NCBI GenBank assembly: GCA_021731325.1
Contig: JAKFXP010000086.1
Span: 1-29,252, forward strand
Source: Parcubacteria group bacterium
Lineage (GTDB): Bacteria > Patescibacteriota > Minisyncoccia > Phycocordibacterales > UBA12088
Direction: 5' to 3'
Length of the DNA: 29,252 nt
In this document: one piece after another, positions 16,528 to 22,854 of the stretch
Numbering within the stretch: the first letter of the stretch is position 1
Layout: each line of letters opens with the position of its first letter
Position numbers and translations under genes: made by a program
The notes under the pieces: model-generated
Told to the model about the DNA's origin: nothing
The model's database searches: none
What the model saw: only the letters and a program-made list of their open reading frames with translations

Positions 16528-17097
16528 CTATGCCTTTTCGATACGTCCTACGTAATCACCGGTTTCGGTGTTAATTTCGATGACATCACCTTGGTTTACA
16601 AAAAGAGGGGTGGTAATGGTAGCCCCGGTTTCTACCACCACAGTTTTGGTAGCATTTTGCGCCGTGTTTCCTTTGACGGCAGGTACCGCATCGGTGACGA
16701 GCAGCTGCACCTTCACGGGTATTTCGATACCAATCACTTCTTCGTCGAATACGAGTGCCTCGTATTCACCTTTTTGTTTCAGAAATTTGACTCCCGATCC
16801 GATTAAGTCTTCCGCAAGGGTAAATCGCTTGCTCGGATCACTTTTTTTGTGGAACCACAACCCCTCTTTATTGCTATAGATATATACCACGGTTTCTTTT
16901 TCGAGTTGCGCCTCATCGGCATTTTCATTCTGGTGAAATGAATATTCGATCATTTTACCCGTCTTGAGTCCTTTGAGTTTTGTTTGATTGACTGGTTTGC
17001 GCATCTGCATACGGAATACATGATGCGAGAGCACCTTACAGGGCTCGTTGTTGTACACAATGACCTTTCCGGTCGTAATTTCACTATAACTTAACAT
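16528..17097 (-). CDS. efp: Elongation factor P with altered KPGKG loop
   Basis: EF-P enters the E site and relieves ribosomes stalled on proline runs. The three beta-barrel domains are recognisable: MLSYSEITTGKVIVYNNEPC (KOW-like domain I), a middle domain with VVYIYSNKEGLWFHKK and FLKQKGEYEALVFDEEVIGIEIP, and the C-terminal OB domain with TATKTVVVETGATITTPLF-like and QGDVIEINTETGDYVGRI signatures. 189 aa is normal. In the domain I loop, where E. coli has KPGKG with the modified Lys34, this protein reads RMQMR at residues 29-33, followed by KPVNQTKLKGLKTG. It may therefore work without the usual lysine modification; no modification gene is visible here. The large secreted protein at 5484 ends in a ten-proline run, a possible client. 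A TAAAAT box ends 6 nt before the ATG. Confidence 0.93.
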   Translation of the reverse strand: MLSYSEITTGKVIVYNNEPCKVLSHHVFRMQMRKPVNQTKLKGLKTGKMIEYSFHQNENADEAQLEKETVVYIYSNKEGLWFHKKSDPSKRFTLAEDLIGSGVKFLKQKGEYEALVFDEEVIGIEIPVKVQLLVTDAVPAVKGNTAQNATKTVVVETGATITTPLFVNQGDVIEINTETGDYVGRIEKA

Positions 17098-17103
17098 ACA
17101 GGC

Positions 17104-17109
17104 ATTTTA
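17104..17109 (-). promoter_or_regulatory. Possible -10 box for efp
   Basis: On the minus strand TAAAAT ends 6 nt before the efp ATG, the same tight spacing as at other genes here. No good -35; AT-rich sequence makes this weaker than the others. Confidence 0.35.
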
Positions 17110-17200
17110 TTACAGATAGTCGTTCGCATTCTACACAAGACAGTGTATGGTGTCCATACACATACCAAGAAAGAGTGTCGTTTCAGAGCCACGCTACAGG

Positions 17201-18301
17201 TTATTGATCCTTGAGTTTCCCGCGTATTTCGGACAGAAGCTTTTTAGACATGGGTTTGTTTTCGCGGAGGAAGGTGCGCGACGCGTCGTAGCCACGCCCC
17301 AGTTTTTCCTCACCGTACGAGTACGAAGCACCTGATTTTTGTACCAAGCCATATTTTTCACCGAGAGCAAGAAGCTCCCCTTCGTGAGACACTCCTTCGT
17401 TATAGAGGAGGTCAAATTCGGTAGTCCGGAATGGTGGAGCGACTTTGTTTTTTACCACTTTGACGCGATGTCGTCCTCCCACCACCTCCTCACCCTTTTT
17501 GATTTGAGCGATACGTCGTATATCGAGACGTACCGAGGTGTAGAATTTGAGTGCTTTCCCTCCGGGGGTTGTTTCGGGATTGCCAAACATCACGCCAATT
17601 TGCATACGTATTTGGTTGATGAACATAACCACCGTTTTTGACCGCGCGGTAATTGCGGTGAGTTTACGCAACGCCTGACTCATGAGCCGCGCTTGTTTGC
17701 CCACATGCTGTTGGCCCATATCACCTTCGATTTCATCTCGTGGAGTGAGAGCGGCAACCGAGTCAATGACGATAATATCAATTTTTCCCGAGCGCACTAA
17801 CGATTCGACAATTTCTAGAGCTTGCTCACCATTATCAGGCTGACTTACTAGGAGTTCATCAATTTTTACCCCAATTCTACGTGCGTATTCAGGATCAAGA
17901 GCATGTTCTGCATCAATAAAAGCGCAGATACCCCCGTTTTTTTGGGCTTCGGCGACTGCATGAAGTGAAAGTGTTGTCTTACCCGATGATTCAGGTCCAA
18001 ATATCTCAATAATTCTGCCACGAGGGTAGCCGCCGATACCGAGCGCCCAATCAAGTCCGAGTGAGCCAGAGGGAATAGCATCTACATTTGTTTTTGGCTG
18101 CTGACCAAGCATCATAATCGCCTCTTCACCAAACTTGGTCTTGATAGCGCGAAGCGTCGCGTCAATCTCTGTCTTACTCTCTCCCTTACCCGCTTTTGCG
18201 GATACGGGGGTAGATTTTGCGGGGGAGATACCATCCTCCCGATCCATCTTCTCTTCTTCGGTTTCAACAGGGTTGCGTCCTTTTGGTGTTTTCTTTGCCA
18301 T
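17201..18301 (-). CDS. recA: Recombinase RecA
   Basis: ATP-dependent strand-exchange protein for homologous recombination. The Walker A motif GPESSGKT is at residues 102-109. The Walker B region reads IDIIVIDSVAALTPRDEIEG, loop L1 includes EGDMGQQHVGKQARLMSQAL, and the L2 loop runs through NQIRMQIGVMFGNPETTPGG. The C-terminal domain is complete. The protein has an N-terminal tail of ~45 residues (rich in Lys, Glu, Pro) before the RecA core, longer than in E. coli; the ATG at 18301 is the only good start, but a shorter one cannot be excluded. It follows ftsK and an Ig-like protein on the same strand and precedes efp by 103 nt. Confidence 0.97.
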   Translation of the reverse strand: MAKKTPKGRNPVETEEEKMDREDGISPAKSTPVSAKAGKGESKTEIDATLRAIKTKFGEEAIMMLGQQPKTNVDAIPSGSLGLDWALGIGGYPRGRIIEIFGPESSGKTTLSLHAVAEAQKNGGICAFIDAEHALDPEYARRIGVKIDELLVSQPDNGEQALEIVESLVRSGKIDIIVIDSVAALTPRDEIEGDMGQQHVGKQARLMSQALRKLTAITARSKTVVMFINQIRMQIGVMFGNPETTPGGKALKFYTSVRLDIRRIAQIKKGEEVVGGRHRVKVVKNKVAPPFRTTEFDLLYNEGVSHEGELLALGEKYGLVQKSGASYSYGEEKLGRGYDASRTFLRENKPMSKKLLSEIRGKLKDQ

Positions 18302-18362
18302 AAATACGGTATTAATGTTTCTAAAGTAAGGTGTATACGGGAACTATGTCCTCGTATACGTA

Positions 18363-18719
18363 CTACATACGCATACGTTCGTCTGGTTTACCGACAAACT
18401 CAACGACGTTGCGGGTACGTTGTCCAAACCTGTTCTCAGCCTCAATGACAATGGTCGAATACCCCTCTGGAGTGACCAGTGTTTCTGAAAAAGCGCCTGA
18501 TCCATCGAGTGCGATAGGTCTTCCGTCGATGCGTACGCGGGTAACATTTTCCGCACGTCCGTCTACCGAAAGAAGAGTGTCGGTGAGCGTATCTCCCGGC
18601 TGGGGATGTGTAACGGTGAGCACCGGCCCCAGCATAAGTGTCCGTGCATTAAAAATACCGTACCCAACCGTCAGGGTTATTACGCCGAGCGCCAGAACTG
18701 CATTTATATTAGTTTTCAT
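18363..18719 (-). CDS. Membrane-anchored protein with one Ig-like domain
   Basis: 118-residue protein, function unknown. An N-terminal membrane anchor or uncleaved signal lies at about residues 8-24 (hydrophobic AVLALGVITLTVGYG). It is followed by one extracytoplasmic domain of ~75 residues. The pattern P-x-x-GDTLTDTLLSVDGRAENV, then VRIDGRPIALDGSGAFSE, then a late EAENRFGQRTRNVVEFVG is that of a bacterial Ig-like fold of the Big_9/glucodextranase type, with alternating strands and a G-x-F turn. The ATG at 18719 overlaps the ftsK stop by 11 nt, so translation is probably coupled. An upstream in-frame ATG at 18782 lies deep inside ftsK and is not favoured. Its place between ftsK and recA suggests co-expression with division genes; a wall or divisome role is inference. 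Confidence 0.75.
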   Translation of the reverse strand: MKTNINAVLALGVITLTVGYGIFNARTLMLGPVLTVTHPQPGDTLTDTLLSVDGRAENVTRVRIDGRPIALDGSGAFSETLVTPEGYSTIVIEAENRFGQRTRNVVEFVGKPDERMRM

Positions 18720-21021
18720 ACTCAGTAGGGGATACTTCTCCGGTCGGAGCTTCGTCAGACGAGGATCCTCCCTCTCCACCAATTATTTCACGGGGGCGGT
18801 TGGTACCATCGGAGCTTGCAATGACTCCTCGCTGCTCAAGTTGATCCATGATACGCGCGGCGCGTCCATAGCCGACCTTAAACCGGCGTTGGATAAGTGA
18901 GGTAGAGGCTTTGCGGTCTTTCATAACCACCTCCCGCACTTCTTCGTATAATTCATCAAGATCATCACCTCCTTCACCAAAGGAGAAGCTTGGTCCTGAG
19001 GTACCGCCGTTAGTATCACCACCACTCGCAAAATCAATAATCTCAGGCAAAGAACCACCGTTATTTTTGATAATAAACGCGGTTACTTTCTTTACCTCAG
19101 CCGTCGTAAGGAATGGTGACTGAATACGGCGGGGTTTTGACATATCGCCCGAAAGGTAGAGCATATCCCCTTGACCAAGCAGTTTTTCTGCGCCCGGTTG
19201 ATCGAGAATGGTGCGAGAGTCAATCAGGGAAGCAACTTTGAGGGCGATGCGGCTCGGAATGTTTGCTTTGATGAGACCGGTAATGACATTGACCGACGGT
19301 CGCTGGGTTGAGAGAACGAGATGAATACCCACTGCACGGCTCATTTGTGCCAATCGTACAATGACCGCTTCAAGCTCGCGCGGGTAGGCGGTCATGATAT
19401 CTGCCAGCTCATCAATAAATATGACAATGTGGGGCATGAGCTCGGGCACATCAATACCCGTAATATCTTTGTCCTTTGCTTTAAGTTGTGCGATATGGGC
19501 ATGCGCGGGTGCCATGATTTCGGTATGGTAGCTCGCAATGTCTTGCACCTTGTGTTGTTGCAAGAGATCATATCGTCGCTCCATTTCCTTGATTGCCCAC
19601 TTGAGTGAGAGAATACACTTTTTTGCATCAGTAATAACCGGAGTGAGGAGGTGCGGAATACCTTCATAGAGGGTAAGTTCAACACGTTTCGGGTCAACCA
19701 TGATAAAACGGAGACGCTCAGGACCGTTTCTATATATAAGAGAGGTGATCAGTGAGTGAATCATCACTGACTTACCCGAGCCAGTGGTACCGGCAACCAG
19801 GAGGTGGGGCATTTTACTCACATTAGCGTAGTGCGCTGCCCCTGCAATATCTTTGCCAAGACTCACAAAGAGAGGAGTTGATTCGCTCGTAAATTGAGCA
19901 GAGGAGAGCAGGCCGGCGAGCCCCACGGTTGACTTGCTTGCATTAGGCACCTCAATACCGACGAGTGATTTTCCCGGAATAGGTGCTTCGATACGGATGG
20001 GGGATGCGGCAAGGGCAAGCTCAAGATTGGACTGGAGCGCTACGATCTTGGAGAGCTTCACTCCTTCGGCAGGTTTGAGAGCGTACCGAGTAACACTGGG
20101 ACCAACGACAATCTCATCCATTTCAACGGGTATCTTAAAGTGTTGCAGGGTTCGTCGAATGAGATTGGCACGCGCCTTAGTATCCCCCGCATTTGCTTTG
20201 TTACGATCCGACTCCAAGAGGGAGACCGGAGGTGCGACGTATTCGCTCGGCATCTCAAATACCGGTTTTGATCGCGCTTTCTTTTTGGAAGAGTCGGAAA
20301 AAAGCTCGACAAACTCCTGGTCAGATTCGAGCTCTTCGTCCTCGTCATCATCACTGGGTACGGGTTGTTTTTGAATGGGGAGCGATTGAGCTTCAGGAGC
20401 AGAGTCAGCCTCTTCTCCCGACACGTCCCCGTATTCGTTCTCCGTATTCGTTCCCGCGTCTTCAGGGGTTGATCGACGAAAGAGTCCTCCAGCGGTGCGC
20501 GCAAGTCCGATCCACAGCTCACTATCAAGCAGAAGAAGGAGGGATACGACGATACCACCCGCAAGCACGACGAGTGATGCGATCATATCGAGGTAGGTTA
20601 AGAGAGGGTGTGCGATAAGGTTGCCCAAATATCCCGCCCGTGATCCGGCGAGTACCCCCACCATAGCTAAGGAAGAAAGGAAAAAGAGAAACGCGCCAAC
20701 GGTGCGCACTGCCTGGAGCTGCTGTTCTTTGCCGGCGCGCATAAAGAGACCGCGCGCCCAAATAATAAGAACGACCGGAAGCAAAAAGTACCCCACTCCA
20801 ACCACAAAGTAGATGCCCCGGTAGAGTTTTTCCCCCGCAACTCCCGCCATGCCGAGTACGGCAAGTACGAGGATGATGGCAAGTACAAAGAGAAGTACTC
20901 CCCCAATCCCACGCAGAGTCTCCTCTCCAAGAGAGCCAAAAAAACCAGGAGTCTCATCCACTTCAATAATTTCCTCCACTTTCTTTTTAGTAGATTTTTT
21001 CGTCCTCTGAGCGATAGCCAT
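18709..21021 (-). CDS. ftsK: DNA translocase FtsK
   Basis: Couples chromosome segregation to division at the septum. Order: a basic N-terminus (KKSTKKK), four membrane segments at about residues 38-62, 70-90, 108-126 and 140-166, an acidic linker (~185-250), then the motor. The motor carries Walker A GTTGSGKS at about 411-418, FIMVDPKRVELTLYEG, Walker B (IVIFIDELADIM) and HLVLSTQRPSVNVITG. The C-terminal winged-helix gamma domain reads RKASTSLIQRRFKVGYGRAA then RIMDQLEQRGVI, which reads polar KOPS sites in known FtsK. 770 aa. The ATG at 21021 is chosen because the in-frame ATG at 21030 lies within the promoter's -10 box. The gene overlaps the Ig-like gene downstream. Confidence 0.96.
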   Translation of the reverse strand: MAIAQRTKKSTKKKVEEIIEVDETPGFFGSLGEETLRGIGGVLLFVLAIILVLAVLGMAGVAGEKLYRGIYFVVGVGYFLLPVVLIIWARGLFMRAGKEQQLQAVRTVGAFLFFLSSLAMVGVLAGSRAGYLGNLIAHPLLTYLDMIASLVVLAGGIVVSLLLLLDSELWIGLARTAGGLFRRSTPEDAGTNTENEYGDVSGEEADSAPEAQSLPIQKQPVPSDDDEDEELESDQEFVELFSDSSKKKARSKPVFEMPSEYVAPPVSLLESDRNKANAGDTKARANLIRRTLQHFKIPVEMDEIVVGPSVTRYALKPAEGVKLSKIVALQSNLELALAASPIRIEAPIPGKSLVGIEVPNASKSTVGLAGLLSSAQFTSESTPLFVSLGKDIAGAAHYANVSKMPHLLVAGTTGSGKSVMIHSLITSLIYRNGPERLRFIMVDPKRVELTLYEGIPHLLTPVITDAKKCILSLKWAIKEMERRYDLLQQHKVQDIASYHTEIMAPAHAHIAQLKAKDKDITGIDVPELMPHIVIFIDELADIMTAYPRELEAVIVRLAQMSRAVGIHLVLSTQRPSVNVITGLIKANIPSRIALKVASLIDSRTILDQPGAEKLLGQGDMLYLSGDMSKPRRIQSPFLTTAEVKKVTAFIIKNNGGSLPEIIDFASGGDTNGGTSGPSFSFGEGGDDLDELYEEVREVVMKDRKASTSLIQRRFKVGYGRAARIMDQLEQRGVIASSDGTNRPREIIGGEGGSSSDEAPTGEVSPTEYEN

Positions 21022-21028
21022 GCGCACC

Positions 21029-21037
21029 ATTGTACCA
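21029..21037 (-). promoter_or_regulatory. Extended -10 promoter of ftsK
   Basis: On the minus strand TGGTACAAT fits TGnTATAAT. It ends 7 nt before the ATG at 21021, giving a leaderless transcript. No clear -35 is seen. Confidence 0.6.
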
Positions 21038-21277
21038 CAGGAAAGCGAGCATTCTTACCGTATACGTATCAACAGGTGCCCAATCAGCCGACACATAAAG
21101 AATGATCTCAAAAGAGGACTGAGTACCTACCAAGCCAATAACATCAATCCCGCAACACGCAGAGGCCGAAGAGACAACCTTGCGGACACCTGTCCATAAG
21201 ATATAGTGACCGGTACGAGAAGTGCAAAAGCAGTAAGGGTCACAGACATCAAAAAAGCCATATAAGTCAAAAACGGT

Positions 21278-22102
21278 ATGGAACCAGAGACACATAAGGA
21301 CATTATTACCAAGGACAATCAGGCACTAAAGGGCATATACAATACATATGTCCGATTGTCATACAAGGACAAACTCCTCACGTCCTATATTATAGAAAAG
21401 ACATCGCGAGTGACCGCTGCGATACTCCTCCTCACGGCGCGTAATAAAGGACAAGACAAACTCCTCACCCAGATAGAAGAGTCAGCAGTAAGACTTGTCC
21501 TACACGCGTCCCGTGCCCATGAGTCCGATACCGAGCGAGGGCAGTTTCTTGTCGAGATTGGCACGCTTGCCGTCCTCCTCGATGTGGGGGGGCGTACCGC
21601 CCGCATGTCGCAGAGCAATGCGGAATTACTTTCTGATGAGTTGCTCGCATTCCAACGGTATGTTGGAGAAATTGAGTGGAATAGCGGAAGGAGGTTCATG
21701 GGAGGTGAACAACTGTTTGTACACAAACCAAGCCTACTCGATCTAAAGGACAATGCTTACCGGGCGGATATATCGACACAAGGACAAACAAAAGACACAG
21801 GAGCACCCCAACCCCATCAAAAAGAGACATCGTCGTATGGGACACAAGGGCAGATACAAAGGGACATTCGTCAAAGTCCAATACGTCACAATACCGAACG
21901 TATGCAAGATGCTCAAAAGGACAGACGAGCAACGATACTGGGTATGTTGCAACGCAAAGATCGTGTATCAGTGAGGGACGTGGCAAATGTCATAAAGGAC
22001 TGTAGTGAAAAGACACTCCAACGCGAACTCCTCGCACTAGTTGCTCAAGGTGTCCTTGTAAAAGACGGCGAACGACGATGGTCGACCTACCGGTTGGCGT
22101 AG
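21278..22102 (+). CDS. Helical-bundle protein with C-terminal winged helix
   Basis: 274 aa, function unknown. The N-terminal ~130 residues look like a helical bundle (KDKLLTSYIIEKTSRVTAAI and LVEIGTLAVLLDVGG regions). A polar Gln/Thr/Asp linker covers about residues 150-210, then a winged-helix DNA-binding domain closes the protein (RRATILGMLQRKDRVSVRDV, then VIKDCSEKTLQRELLAL, with a final GERRWSTYRL). I recall this architecture as a recurrent family in Parcubacteria, where the C-terminal helix-turn-helix resembles DeoR-type domains. It is divergent from ftsK. A TATAAG box at 21261-21266 lies 11 nt before the ATG. The DNA is unusually rich in the 7-mer AAGGACA (eight copies counting both strands), giving many Lys-Asp pairs. 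A transcription-factor role is inferred from the domain only. Confidence 0.75.
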   Translation: MEPETHKDIITKDNQALKGIYNTYVRLSYKDKLLTSYIIEKTSRVTAAILLLTARNKGQDKLLTQIEESAVRLVLHASRAHESDTERGQFLVEIGTLAVLLDVGGRTARMSQSNAELLSDELLAFQRYVGEIEWNSGRRFMGGEQLFVHKPSLLDLKDNAYRADISTQGQTKDTGAPQPHQKETSSYGTQGQIQRDIRQSPIRHNTERMQDAQKDRRATILGMLQRKDRVSVRDVANVIKDCSEKTLQRELLALVAQGVLVKDGERRWSTYRLA

Positions 22103-22592
22103 TTGACACTATTTTATTTGCGATGTAGAGCGTGGTGTTGCAAGTAAGTACCTATTCAGCTCTTCGTCATAAGTGGCAGAGACTAGTATCTTTTTGTAAG
22201 CAATATGCTATAAAGGTGCACAGTCTGGGGTGCCTTGAGAGTAGAGTCCATAAAGAGCTTGACGCAGGGTAGGGAGTGGGTGGTTATCCACACATATCTT
22301 TGCGTTTCAGAGCTTTTTACCTTTATAATTACCTCTGAATCTCAAGTGGCTGCAAAGTTTGTGTGGCCGCTTGGTATTTTGAAAATACAGGTACGGTTGA
22401 GGCGCGTTGTTCTTTGACAATTTCATAGAGAAAAAACACACAATTCACTGCATGACCTTGTTCTGCTGTGCTCGCGTTTGCGACGTACACATCGGTTGCT
22501 TTTGGTAGATATTTCAGTCCACATCCTTTGTCACCAACTTTCTCGTTGTGGTCGGTCGAACTCTGTCCACATTGAGGAATAAAACAAGTTGG
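22103..22592. other. Gene-poor stretch with no confident coding region
   Basis: 490 nt without a supported gene. On the minus strand a frame running 22778-22329 has a reasonable-looking C-terminal half (for example GLKYLPKATDVYVANAS) but no plausible start and an odd N-terminal half, so it may be a remnant or chance. On the plus strand, a candidate small RNA lies at 22209-22320 and a boxA-like GTTCTTTGACAA at about 22408-22420. A single perfect DnaA-box-like 9-mer at 22284-22292 sits inside a small palindrome. Confidence 0.5.
22209..22322 (+). ncRNA. Candidate small RNA (weak)
   Basis: TGCTATAAA (22206-22214) is an extended -10 match and would start a transcript near 22221. About 100 nt later an AGCT...AGCT plus ACGCA/TGCGT pairing encloses a GTGG-TTAT-CCAC hairpin and runs into TTTTT (about 22317-22320). 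No known RNA family is recognised: no SRP GGAAGGAAGC core, no tmRNA or RNase P signature. Low confidence. Confidence 0.2.
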
Positions 22593-22598
22593 TATAGT
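22590..22598 (+). promoter_or_regulatory. Extended -10 promoter, probably for the surface protein gene
   Basis: TGGTATAGT fits TGnTATAAT exactly except one base; a partial -35 (TTGAGG, 22572-22577) lies 15 nt upstream. Predicted start near 22605, about 250 nt before the surface-protein ATG, at the edge of a block of stable hairpins. Confidence 0.5.
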
Positions 22599-22604
22599 CG
22601 GGGC

Positions 22605-22854
22605 CTTCGCGCGCCCAAGTCGGACAAGTGCTCGCAAGAGCACTCGCCCGCCTTGGGCGCACTCGCCCGCCAATCGTTTACTATAGATGAACACCAACGT
22701 ACATCTATATGGAGTGTTGGGCGGGGAGAGGGGTCGGATTATTAACCCGCGCATCACATGCAAGTGGGGTGCGCACATATATTAGTTCTTCGGACGGGCT
22801 TATTACGTTTATAAGTAAATCTGCTCGAATGGAGAATAAACAATTAAAAATATT
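22605..22854 (+). promoter_or_regulatory. Highly structured 5' leader of the surface protein mRNA
   Basis: Hairpins follow one another. Stem 22611-22619/22652-22660 (9 bp) encloses 22627-22633/22638-22644 (7 bp, GCAA tetraloop). Then CCCGCC near 22666-22671 pairs with GGCGGG near 22729-22734 around the perfect 8-bp stem 22682-22689/22702-22709. Then 22749-22755/22768-22774. The last ~50 nt are AT-rich with no Shine-Dalgarno site. A role in mRNA stability or translation control is inferred; a separate non-coding RNA is the alternative. Confidence 0.5.

Noticed and set aside
18720..18782. Longer N-terminus for the Ig-like protein starting at 18782 on the minus strand
   Set aside because: It adds 21 polar residues encoded within the ftsK C-terminus ahead of a normal membrane anchor; the start at 18719 overlapping the ftsK stop is more natural.
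21031..21261. Minus-strand frames between ftsK and the winged-helix gene: a signal-peptide-like MAFLMSVTLTAFALLVPVTI start and, in another frame, a beta-like SSFEIILYVSADWAPVDTYT
   Set aside because: Could be one small secreted protein broken by a frameshift, but the joined product is not recognised, and the second part runs over the ftsK promoter and into the ftsK gene. Not enough to call a pseudogene.
22284..22292. Perfect DnaA-box 9-mer TTATCCACA; a near match (TTATCCACT) at 25090-25098
   Set aside because: A single isolated box has about a one in five chance in a window this long. It lies inside a GTGG/CCAC palindrome, and there is no dnaA/dnaN, box cluster or AT-rich unwinding region nearby.
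22329..22778. Minus-strand 149-codon frame with a plausible C-terminal half
   Set aside because: No good start in the believable half, the N-terminal half is the complement of the structured leader, and no promoter or Shine-Dalgarno site fits. Possibly a remnant; kept only as a note on the gene-poor stretch.
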